A stretch of DNA of 14,900 bases from Paludibacter sp. (GTDB taxonomy: Bacteria > Bacteroidota > Bacteroidia > Bacteroidales > Paludibacteraceae). The stretch spans positions 1-14,900 of the forward strand of contig JANJXE010000373.1 in the NCBI GenBank assembly GCA_024709185.1. Reading direction: 5' to 3'. How positions within the stretch are numbered: position 1 is the stretch's first letter; every line of letters starts with the position of its first letter. The translations under genes were made by a program, and so were the position numbers. Positions 1-7,502 of the stretch are shown here, one piece after another. Below the pieces are notes generated by a model that did no database searches, had not been told where the DNA came from, and saw only the letters and a program-made list of their open reading frames with translations.

Positions 1-601
1 GGGAGAAACCCTCACCAGGCGATGTACGCCGTTTTCTGACTTGAGGTAGCCGTACGCCATATCGCCTTCAAACTGCATAGTAACCGTCTTTATACCTGCT
101 TCGTCACCATCCTGCAGGTTGGTGATTTCGCATTTATAACCCTGTCGCTCGCCCCAACGTTGATACATCCGGAAAAGCATTTCGGCCCAGTCCTGCGCTT
201 CGGTACCACCGGCACCAGCCACAATCTTCACCACAGCGCCCAGTTTGTCTTCCTCCTTCGAAAGCATATTTTTCATCTCCAGCGTTTCAATAAGCTCCAT
301 AGCGTGCTTGTAGGCAGCATCCACTTCCTCCTCGGTCACTGCTTCCTCGCGGTAAAAATCATAGGCCAGCTGCAATTCATCAGCCGCAGCCTTCACTTCG
401 TTGTAACTTTCGACCCATTTGCGCAGGTCTTTTACCTTTTTCATCTGAGCTTCAGCTACTTTGGCATCATCCCAGAAACCCGGAACCTGCGTCCGTAGTT
501 CTTCTTCTTCGATTTGAATTAACTTGGTATCGACGTCAAAGATACCTCCTCAGCGCGTCCTCGCGCTCCAACACATCTTTAAGTTGGTCTGCTGTAATCA
601 T
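1..601 (-). CDS. prfB: Peptide chain release factor 2 (RF2), partial, with programmed +1 frameshift
   Basis: RF2 recognises UGA and UAA stop codons and triggers peptide release on the ribosome. Reading begins at ATG 601-599 and runs 21 codons (MITADQLKDVLEREDALRRY then L) to an in-frame TGA at 538-536. Shifting +1 at CTT-TGA-C restores the frame, which then stays open to the window edge. The shifted frame contains the family hallmarks GAGGTEAQDWAEMLFRMY and, near the edge, AYGYLKSENGVHRLVRVSP. The GGQ catalytic loop lies beyond position 1, so roughly the first 200 of about 365 residues are present. The gene starts 27 bp after the PAP2-like gene stop and may be co-transcribed with rpoN. No Shine-Dalgarno is seen before the start; the leader is A/T-rich. 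Identity is secure; the 3' end is missing only because the window ends. Confidence 0.97.
535..550 (-). promoter_or_regulatory. prfB: prfB programmed +1 frameshift signal
   Basis: On the minus strand the sequence reads AGG AGG TAT CTT TGA C. It has an internal Shine-Dalgarno-like AGGAGG (550-545), a three-base spacer, the CTT slippery codon and the TGA stop followed by C. This is the classic RF2 autoregulation site: when RF2 is scarce, TGA is read slowly and the ribosome slips to GAC (537-535), allowing full-length RF2 to be made. E. coli has AGGGGGTATCTTTGAC, nearly identical. The +1 frame immediately continues into recognisable RF2 sequence, so this is not a sequencing error. Confidence 0.96.
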
Positions 602-628
602 TGTTTGTTTATTTTATTGTTTTGATAA

Positions 629-1246
629 TTAACTAAGTAAACGCACCACTATCGGTGGCAAAAAAACCATAAAGAATCCAACGGTGAAACCCGCCAGCGT
701 TTGCCCCGGCGTATGGGCTTTGAGCTCGATACGCGACAGAGCGGTAAGTCCGGATAAAAGAACCATCAGCACTAACAATCCAAGCGGATTGATACACATG
801 ATGTAGGCATAGGCAAAAACACCTCCGGCAAGGCCACCAACCCCGGAGAGATGAGCACTTATCTTCCATCGGGTATTGATGAGTGTGATCACAAGTATTG
901 AAAGCGTTGATCCCAGCCCCATAAATACCAGGAAAAGCGGCATCTTCAGGATTCTCCACATGAATAAGGTCCAGAACACATAAGCAATGAGCGAAAAAAG
1001 ATAGGGCATGGTGCGCTGTTCTTTTTTCGAGATGTACAAATCCTTAATCTGGCCGCTACGCAGCATCATCAGGATGGGCGTAGCGGGCATCAGTGCAGTA
1101 AAAACAAAGGTTCCTCCTACCGCAAACCATTTCCAGGTGGACGTAAAATAGCCACCCAGTGGACTTAACACCAGCAGGATAATCCCAAAGGTGGGCATCA
1201 ACAGGGGTTGCAAAGCAAATGAGACGGCTTTATAAAACTTAAGCAT
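629..1246 (-). CDS. PAP2-superfamily-like integral membrane protein
   Basis: A 205-residue, very hydrophobic protein with about six predicted membrane segments. Degenerate type-2 phosphatidic acid phosphatase motifs occur in the right order: K74-x3-R78-x2-P81 for motif 1, S130-A-H132 for motif 2 (usually PSGH), and S171-R172-x5-H178-x3-Q182 for motif 3 (usually SRx5HxxxD). The final acidic residue is replaced by Gln, so either a divergent phosphatase or a non-catalytic relative is possible. The family acts on lipid phosphates or undecaprenyl pyrophosphate at the membrane; no substrate can be assigned here. The gene starts 10 bp after the rpoN stop and ends 27 bp before prfB, suggesting an rpoN-PAP2-prfB transcript. 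Confidence 0.75.
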   Translation of the reverse strand: MLKFYKAVSFALQPLLMPTFGIILLVLSPLGGYFTSTWKWFAVGGTFVFTALMPATPILMMLRSGQIKDLYISKKEQRTMPYLFSLIAYVFWTLFMWRILKMPLFLVFMGLGSTLSILVITLINTRWKISAHLSGVGGLAGGVFAYAYIMCINPLGLLVLMVLLSGLTALSRIELKAHTPGQTLAGFTVGFFMVFLPPIVVRLLS

Positions 1247-1256
1247 GCATACTGGT

Positions 1257-2705
1257 TTATAGTTCTTTACGTAACCGGGCTACCGGGATATTCAATTGTT
1301 CGCGGTACTTCGCCACGGTGCGACGGGCAATCGGATAGCCTTTTGTCTTTAATACATCAGCAAGGGCATCATCGTTCAGCGGTTTGCGTTTATCTTCATT
1401 CTCCACACAATCCTGAAGAATCTTCTTGATCTCACGGGTAGATACTTCTTCGCCGGAGTCGTTGGTCATCGATTCGGAGAAAAAATACTTCACAGGATAC
1501 ACACCGAACTCAGTCTGGATATACTTACTATTGCTGACCCTTGAAATGGTCGAGATATCGTATCCGGTAATATCGGCTATGTCCTTCAAAATCATAGGCT
1601 TCATATACACATCGTCGCCTTCGAGAAAAAACTCGCGCTGATAGTTTACGATGGCCTGCATTGTTGTTAGCAGCGTTTGATGACGTTGCTTAATCGCGTC
1701 GATAAACCAGCGGGCCGAATCAATTTTCTGCTTGGCAAACATCACCGCTTCCTTCAGAGCCGTATTTTTCTCTCCCTTCTGATCGGTATAGGTCTGAAAA
1801 AGATCGTTATAGGTAGTACTAATGCGCAAATCAGGCACATTGCTGTCGTTCAGATGGACACGCAATTTCCCTTCATCGTTTTCGAGGATAAAATCGGGAA
1901 CCACCGTTGTCATCGATTTTTCAAGCAGGTTGCCGCCCCAGGCATTACCCGGCTTGGGATTCAGATGTGCTATCTCGGTAATGGCATCGCGCAGCTCATC
2001 TTCAGTAATCGAAAGGTACTTAATGATTTTATCGTAGTGCTTTTTTGAAAATTCCTCAAAGTAATTTTCAATAATCTTCAGGGCTATATCCACTTCCCGC
2101 CGGTAGGTTTTACGCTCCAGTTGAAGTTTCAGGCAATCCTGAAGGGAGGTGGCTCCCACGCCTGCAGGATCAAATTCCTGAACCAACGAAATCATTTCCT
2201 CTACTTCCTCCTCGTTGGTGTTTACCCCCGATTGAAAAACGATATCATCCACCATCGATTCCACGGGTCGGCGAAGGTAACCTTCATCATCAATATTTCC
2301 GATGACATATTCTGCTATTACACGCTGTTTATCAGTAATACTCTGCAATCCAAGCTGTTCAATAAGGTGCTCGTGAAATGTTTTTCCTATCGAAAAGGGA
2401 ATATCTTCGTGTTTATCGTCTTTTGAAGAATTATTCGTCTTTAAGCGGTAATCGGGAATATCATCGTCCATCATGTATTCCTCCAGATCCATATCGTCGT
2501 TGTTACCACCGTCATCGTTCAGGTCATCATCGTATGTTTCATCGTCTTTTAGCTCTGAACCTTCCTCCAGAGCGGGATTTTCCTCCAGCTCCTGACGGAT
2601 ACGCTCTTCCAGCTCGAGGGTAGGCACCTCCAGCATTTTAATCACCTGAATTTGCGCAGGCGAGAGCTTCTGTTGCAGTTTTTGTTCTAAAGCCTGTCGT
2701 AACAT
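1257..2705 (-). CDS. rpoN: RNA polymerase sigma-54 factor
   Basis: A full-length (482 aa) sigma-54 that directs RNA polymerase to -24/-12 promoters and needs AAA+ enhancer-binding activators. Region I is the Gln/Leu-rich N terminus (about residues 6-48, with LSPAQIQVIKMLEVP and EELEENPALEEG). Region II is a very acidic linker of about 40 residues rich in Asp/Glu/Asn. The core-binding region follows, then a helix-turn-helix part (DIADITGYDISTISRVSNSK), and the RpoN box ARRTVAKYRE at about 460-469 near the C terminus. The ATG at 2705 matches the usual family start (MLRQALEQKLQQKLSPAQ). It heads the cluster with the PAP2-like gene and prfB. Confidence 0.97.
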   Translation of the reverse strand: MLRQALEQKLQQKLSPAQIQVIKMLEVPTLELEERIRQELEENPALEEGSELKDDETYDDDLNDDGGNNDDMDLEEYMMDDDIPDYRLKTNNSSKDDKHEDIPFSIGKTFHEHLIEQLGLQSITDKQRVIAEYVIGNIDDEGYLRRPVESMVDDIVFQSGVNTNEEEVEEMISLVQEFDPAGVGATSLQDCLKLQLERKTYRREVDIALKIIENYFEEFSKKHYDKIIKYLSITEDELRDAITEIAHLNPKPGNAWGGNLLEKSMTTVVPDFILENDEGKLRVHLNDSNVPDLRISTTYNDLFQTYTDQKGEKNTALKEAVMFAKQKIDSARWFIDAIKQRHQTLLTTMQAIVNYQREFFLEGDDVYMKPMILKDIADITGYDISTISRVSNSKYIQTEFGVYPVKYFFSESMTNDSGEEVSTREIKKILQDCVENEDKRKPLNDDALADVLKTKGYPIARRTVAKYREQLNIPVARLRKEL

Positions 2706-2727
2706 ATCAATTTCTCAATAGGAAGTG

Positions 2728-2756
2728 CAAAGGTAGTTATTTTCGGGCAAATTCAA
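2728..2756 (-). promoter_or_regulatory. Bacteroidota-type promoter for rpoN
   Basis: The minus strand carries TACCTTTG (2735-2728), a perfect TAnnTTTG -7 box, and TTG at 2756-2754, 18 bp further upstream, as a plausible -33 element. Transcription would begin near 2723, giving a leader of about 18 nt before the rpoN ATG. The promoter overlaps the 3' end of the upstream metallophosphatase gene, so rpoN can be transcribed independently of it. The call rests on consensus match only. Confidence 0.6.
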
Positions 2757-3582
2757 GGTCGATGCGTCCGAGGTACAATCCGCTTTTGGCCATTTGAGCA
2801 ATCATGACCCTGCGTCCTGAAGCATTGGTAGTCGTCACATTTTCAAGCATCGAATGCGAATGGCCACCGATAATTACATCAATATTAGTTGTATTACGGG
2901 CAATGGTGAAATCGTTAACCTTGACTTCTGTCGAATCGGAGCCCAAATGTGACAAACAAATCACTACATCGCATTTTTTCTCTTTCTTCAAAAAATCGGA
3001 TATTTCCCGGGCCTTTTTCACAGGATCTTCATACACCACACCTTCGTAGTTTTTTTCCATGATGAGTCCGGCAGGTTCAACCCCCAGTCCCATAATGCCA
3101 ATTTTCAGTTTCCCTTTGTTGAGAACCAGCCAGGGTTGTACAAAGTCTTTTAGTTTGGAAGTTGAGACAGTATAGTTAGAGACCACCACCGGAAAATTCT
3201 TCATCGAGAGCATCATGACGAGCGAATCCATTCCGTTATCAAACTCGTGATTACCAAGGGTAACTGCATCGTAGTTCATCCGGTTATATCCTTGTACCTC
3301 CAACCTTCCATTGAAAAAATTGTAATAGGGAGTGCCCTGCGAAAAATCGCCTGCATCCAGCAACAACACATGGGGCTCTTTCTCGCGGATGGAGTTGATA
3401 ACGCCCAGACGGCGGGCATATCCACCCATGTCGGCATTGCGGGACGACGCTTTATCGGTCGGTTCAATCTGACTATGGGTATCGTTGGTATGCAGAATAA
3501 CAAGCTGTTGCGTTTTCTGCGCTGTGACTGCGTGTGCCAGTAACACAATGACTACCAGCAGGATGTATCGGTTATTTGTCAT
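2737..3582 (-). CDS. 5'-nucleotidase N-terminal (metallophosphatase) domain protein, secreted
   Basis: A 281-residue protein with a signal peptide (about residues 1-21, cleavage near VTA-Q) and a complete calcineurin-like dinuclear metal site. Visible motifs are HTNDTH (D34, H36), DAGDF (D79), GNHEFD (N111, H112), SHLG (H212) and GGHSHS (H241, H243). This matches the catalytic half of the UshA/5'-nucleotidase family, which hydrolyses nucleotides or UDP-sugars in the periplasm or at the surface. The C-terminal substrate-binding domain of canonical enzymes (about 520-550 aa in total) is absent here but is encoded by the gene immediately upstream, with an 11-nt overlap. The two products probably work together. 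The substrate is not predictable from sequence alone. Confidence 0.93.
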   Translation of the reverse strand: MTNNRYILLVVIVLLAHAVTAQKTQQLVILHTNDTHSQIEPTDKASSRNADMGGYARRLGVINSIREKEPHVLLLDAGDFSQGTPYYNFFNGRLEVQGYNRMNYDAVTLGNHEFDNGMDSLVMMLSMKNFPVVVSNYTVSTSKLKDFVQPWLVLNKGKLKIGIMGLGVEPAGLIMEKNYEGVVYEDPVKKAREISDFLKKEKKCDVVICLSHLGSDSTEVKVNDFTIARNTTNIDVIIGGHSHSMLENVTTTNASGRRVMIAQMAKSGLYLGRIDLEFARK

Positions 3583-4321
3583 GATTTACAATCCTTCCTT
3601 CCAGTTTAGCGTTAATATTTCGTCCGGCAGCTGTTTCTGCAACCACAAAATCACGAAGCATATCGCGAATCAGGATGCCTGTATTAACACGCTTTACGTG
3701 CTTAGTTAGTGCCGTCATATAATCGTTGCCCTCGGCAAGATAATCGTTGGTGGCAATGATGTAATGTTTCTCCATCTCCAGGGCTTTCCCTCCTATTCTG
3801 ATAGTTGCTGCTTTGCCATTGCGGATTTCCAATGTCAGCCCGCCCACTCCCTGACCCCCAATCCCGGCAAAATATTGCAGGAGATCGTTGAGATCGGATC
3901 CTTTCAGCCAGAGTATAACCAGCTCGTTTTCGAAGGGCATCAGTTCGAAGACCTTACGTACAGTAAAATTACCTTTTGGGATCTGTGTACGTAAACCCCC
4001 AAGATTCACGATTGCCACATCCACGGGTTCGCCGAGGCTGGCAGCAGCCCGTTTCAGATACACATCGGCACTCCAGTTCGAGAGCAGACTTTCGGGCTTA
4101 TGTGCACGCATGTCCTGTTCGACATAACCAATCACCTGGTCCATTTTGGCATCGAGCTGCTGCTTGTAGGGCGACAGGAATGATTTAAAGCTCTCATCGG
4201 CAATTGCTTCAGTAGAAGCATCCAGTGCTATCTTCGAACCTTTCATTTCTGTCAACACCCATTTAGGGGAGGAACAGGAAAGAAAAAGAAGAAGAGGTAA
4301 AATGAAGAATATTTTTCTCAT
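3572..4321 (-). CDS. 5'-nucleotidase C-terminal domain lipoprotein
   Basis: A 249-residue lipoprotein with signal sequence MRKIFFILPLLLFLSC and a lipobox Cys at 16. It matches the 5_nucleotid_C domain: NLGGLR (106-111), the stretch ending VFELMPFENELV (about 124-135), and NDYLAEGND (192-200), which in UshA-type enzymes shapes the base- and ribose-binding pocket. On its own it has no metal site and should not be catalytic. Its stop codon overlaps the start of the metallophosphatase-domain gene by 11 nt, implying translational coupling. Membrane anchoring of this half plus secretion of the other suggests a complex held at the envelope. That complex is inference. Confidence 0.92.
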   Translation of the reverse strand: MRKIFFILPLLLFLSCSSPKWVLTEMKGSKIALDASTEAIADESFKSFLSPYKQQLDAKMDQVIGYVEQDMRAHKPESLLSNWSADVYLKRAAASLGEPVDVAIVNLGGLRTQIPKGNFTVRKVFELMPFENELVILWLKGSDLNDLLQYFAGIGGQGVGGLTLEIRNGKAATIRIGGKALEMEKHYIIATNDYLAEGNDYMTALTKHVKRVNTGILIRDMLRDFVVAETAAGRNINAKLEGRIVNHDK

Positions 4322-4340
4322 ATACTTGTTTTTTGATGGC

Positions 4341-4348
4341 TAAAAGTA
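4341..4348 (-). promoter_or_regulatory. Possible -7 box for the split 5'-nucleotidase operon
   Basis: The minus strand reads TACTTTTA, one base off the TAnnTTTG consensus, about 20 bp before the lipoprotein ATG (4321). No convincing -33 element is visible at the expected distance. It is listed because the 96-bp gap to the next gene has no other candidate. Confidence 0.35.
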
Positions 4349-4417
4349 GTCATTTTTTAATGAAGAAACTTGTCGGATAGATGAATATTCAGCAACATTT
4401 TTCAACTGTGCACTTTT

Positions 4418-5893
4418 TTACAATCGAATATTGACCACTTTCTCCACTTCAATACGGGGATCAAGATAATCGGAAACCATCAGTACATGGTTCGATGGAT
4501 TTACTGATACTGCAGGCAACAGTTGAACAGGAACAACAGTTCGTTCATTTCCTGCCAGCATTTCCACATCCACCGTCATTGGTTTCAATGCAGAAATGGA
4601 AATCACTCCCGCGTCTGTATTCGAAGTTTTTCTGTTTTCCAGCTTCATTAACAACCGTTTGGCTCCCTGCTGTGGAACCAGAATTAATTCCTTCACCTTT
4701 ATCCCTCCGGAAACCTCAGCATCCGTCATCAACACCTTACTAACACCATCCTTTTCAGGAGAGTGGTTTTCAAAATAACCATCGGAACCATAAAAAAGTT
4801 GTTTCCATGCCATTTCTCCTGAGCGATCGGGCACTGCGCCGGGATGCTTCTCGTTGATATAAGCAGCTAATTTATATGCTGCTACCAGCGAACCCTGATA
4901 GGTCATGTGTTGATTTTCGGCAACTGTATTTTCAAAACTTTCAGGGGTAAAAGCAGCTGTGTCGTAGGGAAGTTGCAGGTCGAGCCAGGAAACCTGCACT
5001 CCTGCTGTTTTCTGTATCACCTGTTTGTACTGCTCGTAATCGTGCACATGGCGGTGATACATCGGCAGGGTGAGCAACACCAGTTCAATATCATTTTCTT
5101 CACACAAACGGATGGTTTTTTCCAGGAACTTCAGCGCTTCAGGGCTGGGCATGTGTTTCGAATATTCATAGGCTTTAAATCCGGGGCGATCGTATTTCAG
5201 CAGTGTGCTATCCTCTATTCCGGATGTAAAACGAATATAACGCCCAAGGTACAAACCCTGTTGGTTCGGCTGTTTTACCTTACTCAGGGCAATGTTACGA
5301 CGAATCTGAGCCGTATCGGTAAAGATGAAGCTGTGGTTCCGGATGGTATTCGACCAGGCCGCCGCATAATGATCGGATGCAAAGAGCACCGGTGTAGAAA
5401 GCACTTTCTGAACAAAATTCTTTCGTGCAGAGAAACTCTTGAATTGCTCGGAGAGCGTTCCCGGCTTTAGTTCATGTGAATCGTAATCGTTCAGGGTAAA
5501 GGTTTCGACGATGGCCATACGCGGCTTTCGAACTGTAATCGCCTCTTTTAATGCATAGTAGGTATCGGTCATGGTGGTACCCGGCGAAGCCAGAATAAAA
5601 CAGGAAGCTCCCAGCGCATTGGAGAGATGTTCGGGACTCACCCCTGTATAGAGGTGTGAATTACCCACCAGCACCACATCCACGGGCTGGTGTTTGGTAA
5701 ACTCATAATAGGCATTCCATTTCCGACGGGTATGGTCGTTGGTGTAATCGGGATTGAAATAGCCTTTTGCATCGGTATAATAAACGACACCGGCCACTAT
5801 CGCTGAGAAAAGGAAGAACCTGAACACTAGTTCGCGGTGTTTTTTTACCTGTTGAACGGTCTTTGGCTGGCTAATATTTTTACGTTTTGACAT
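4418..5893 (-). CDS. SGNH/AlgJ-DltD-like membrane-anchored partner of the MBOAT acyltransferase
   Basis: A 491-residue protein with a basic N terminus, one membrane anchor (about residues 22-40) and a large extracytoplasmic domain. The core looks SGNH-like: VDVVLVGNSHLYTG carries the candidate nucleophile S79, and NQHMTYQGS carries the candidate His (H329), although the usual Asp of the DxxH block is replaced by Asn/Gln/Glu nearby. Residues from about 360 to the end look like an extra beta-rich domain of unknown role. In AlgI/AlgJ/AlgX and DltB/DltD systems such proteins pass acyl groups, brought across the membrane by the MBOAT partner, to a polysaccharide or teichoic acid. The gene starts 3 bp after the MBOAT stop, a clear operon. 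The acceptor polymer is unknown. Confidence 0.8.
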   Translation of the reverse strand: MSKRKNISQPKTVQQVKKHRELVFRFFLFSAIVAGVVYYTDAKGYFNPDYTNDHTRRKWNAYYEFTKHQPVDVVLVGNSHLYTGVSPEHLSNALGASCFILASPGTTMTDTYYALKEAITVRKPRMAIVETFTLNDYDSHELKPGTLSEQFKSFSARKNFVQKVLSTPVLFASDHYAAAWSNTIRNHSFIFTDTAQIRRNIALSKVKQPNQQGLYLGRYIRFTSGIEDSTLLKYDRPGFKAYEYSKHMPSPEALKFLEKTIRLCEENDIELVLLTLPMYHRHVHDYEQYKQVIQKTAGVQVSWLDLQLPYDTAAFTPESFENTVAENQHMTYQGSLVAAYKLAAYINEKHPGAVPDRSGEMAWKQLFYGSDGYFENHSPEKDGVSKVLMTDAEVSGGIKVKELILVPQQGAKRLLMKLENRKTSNTDAGVISISALKPMTVDVEMLAGNERTVVPVQLLPAVSVNPSNHVLMVSDYLDPRIEVEKVVNIRL

Positions 5894-5896
5894 CTT

Positions 5897-7339
5897 TTAG
5901 AATTGAAAATAAATAAAACTATTGTCGTTGGCAGCACCGTACGATCCCAGGTAGATGATACTCAGGGTGAGGGCCAGGTACAGCCCCCAGCGCAGGTAAA
6001 CGGGCGATGCGAAAAAACGTTCCAGTAGGCGATCGCCATAGCGTTCAGCAATTATCTCGTAGATCATAATTCCCACCAGGGTATATACAGCAAAGGTAAA
6101 TTCGCGACTGTTTAAGCCAAACTGATAGAGCGCTTCGGTTTGCCCTAAGCCCAGATTTGCAAACACAAGTAAAGCATCGGCAACGCTTTGTGCACGGAAA
6201 AACACCAGCGAAAGTGTCCATCCGGCAAAAACAAGCACTGCGGCAGCAACACGTTTCATCAGGTTGCCCGGCTTTTCCAGTTGAAAAAGCGGATCGAGAG
6301 CCACCAGAAACAAGCCATTGATCAATCCCCAGATTACAAAATTCCAGGAAGCACCGTGCCACAGTCCGCTCAGGAAAAACACCACCATCAGGTTCACCAG
6401 CTTACGGTTATAACCCTTGCGGTTTCCTCCCAGCGGGATGTAAATATAATCCTGAAACCAACTGGAAAGCGTGATGTGCCAGCGTTTCCAGAATCCCGAA
6501 AAGGAAGCCGAAAGATAGGGCCGGCGAAAATTGGTAGTAAGTTTAAACCCGAAAAGTCGCGCTGTACCGATGGCGATATCGGAGTAGGCCGAGAAGTCGA
6601 GGTACAATTGAAACGCAAAGAACAGTACGCCCATAAGCATAGCGATGCCTTTCGCTTCCTCTATAGAACCGTAGGTTTGATTGATAAACACCGCCAAGCG
6701 GTCGGCAATCACCACTTTCTTGAACAAACCAAAAACGATAAGCAGAAGTCCGCTGCGTGCTGCCTGGTAATCGAAGGTTTTAACTTCCTCAAACTGAGGC
6801 AACAGCTTTTTTGCACGTTCGATAGGTCCGGCCACCAACTGCGGAAAAAAGCTGACAAAAGCCAGGAAGTTGATGAGTTTGTGCGTTGGCTCCATCTTTT
6901 TATAGTACACATCCAGCGTATAACTCAGCGATTGGAAAGTGTAAAAGCTTATCCCTACCGGCAGGATGATATTCAGCGGTGTGTATCCAAAGTCCTTCCC
7001 GAAAAGCGAAAAGCTGGCAATAAAACTTTCGACAAAAAAATTGTAATACTTGAAGAAGCCCAAAAAACCGAGGTTAAGCACCATACTTAACACCATCAGC
7101 TTTTTACGTTTTGGCTGATTCTCGTCCCCCAGTTGATGAATTTTAAGCGCCAACACATAGTCCATCAGCGAACTGATAAGGATAAGCGACAGAAACCGCC
7201 AGTCCCAAAAACCGTAAAAGGTATAACTGGCCGCCAGCAGAAACAGATTTCGCAGCTTCAGGTTTTTCTGAAAAAACAACCAGTACAGAATATAGACCAG
7301 CGGTAAAAACACCGCAAAATCGAAGGAGTTAAACAACAT
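5897..7339 (-). CDS. MBOAT-family O-acyltransferase (AlgI-like)
   Basis: A 480-residue polytopic membrane protein of normal AlgI/DltB length. Family signatures in order: PVGISFYTFQSLSYTLDVYYK (about 127-147), AGPIERAKKLLPQF (about 170-183), LDFSAYSDIAIGTARLFGF, FWKRWHITLSSWFQDYIYIPLGG (about 283-305) and the catalytic-His motif LSGLWHGASWNF with H328. These proteins take an acyl group from a cytoplasmic donor and move it across the membrane for O-acylation of surface glycans. It is first in a two-gene operon with an SGNH-like partner. No glycan synthesis genes are present in the window, so the target polymer cannot be named. Confidence 0.95.
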   Translation of the reverse strand: MLFNSFDFAVFLPLVYILYWLFFQKNLKLRNLFLLAASYTFYGFWDWRFLSLILISSLMDYVLALKIHQLGDENQPKRKKLMVLSMVLNLGFLGFFKYYNFFVESFIASFSLFGKDFGYTPLNIILPVGISFYTFQSLSYTLDVYYKKMEPTHKLINFLAFVSFFPQLVAGPIERAKKLLPQFEEVKTFDYQAARSGLLLIVFGLFKKVVIADRLAVFINQTYGSIEEAKGIAMLMGVLFFAFQLYLDFSAYSDIAIGTARLFGFKLTTNFRRPYLSASFSGFWKRWHITLSSWFQDYIYIPLGGNRKGYNRKLVNLMVVFFLSGLWHGASWNFVIWGLINGLFLVALDPLFQLEKPGNLMKRVAAAVLVFAGWTLSLVFFRAQSVADALLVFANLGLGQTEALYQFGLNSREFTFAVYTLVGIMIYEIIAERYGDRLLERFFASPVYLRWGLYLALTLSIIYLGSYGAANDNSFIYFQF

Positions 7340-7361
7340 AGATTTTTAGAATTTTAGGCTG

Positions 7362-7392
7362 CAAATTTAATGATTATTTCGGGTTGGCCCAA
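7362..7392 (-). promoter_or_regulatory. Bacteroidota-type promoter for the MBOAT-SGNH operon
   Basis: The minus strand carries TAAATTTG (7369-7362), a full TAnnTTTG match, with TTG (7392-7390) 20 bp upstream as a -33 element. The predicted start of transcription near 7357 leaves a leader of about 17 nt before the ATG at 7339. Confidence 0.55.
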
Positions 7393-7502
7393 TTACGGAA
7401 ATTTTTAGTTAATTAACCCAAACAATTCAACATTCATCAATGGTTAATCGTTAGAATCCTGCAAACAAACTATTTTTAATCAATTTAAATTGTAACGCAG
7501 AT

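Noticed and set aside
535..541. In-frame stop near the prfB start read as a sequencing error or pseudogene
   Set aside because: The exact CTTTGAC context with AGGAGG upstream is the well-known programmed frameshift of RF2.
3572..3582. Split 5'-nucleotidase as a gene broken by frameshift
   Set aside because: The C-terminal domain is encoded upstream, and each half has its own export signal and start, so no single mutation could derive this from one intact gene.
6188..7090. A 300-codon plus-strand ORF
   Set aside because: It lies wholly antisense to the MBOAT gene, which has full family motifs. The translated product is polar with no known pattern, so it is a shadow.
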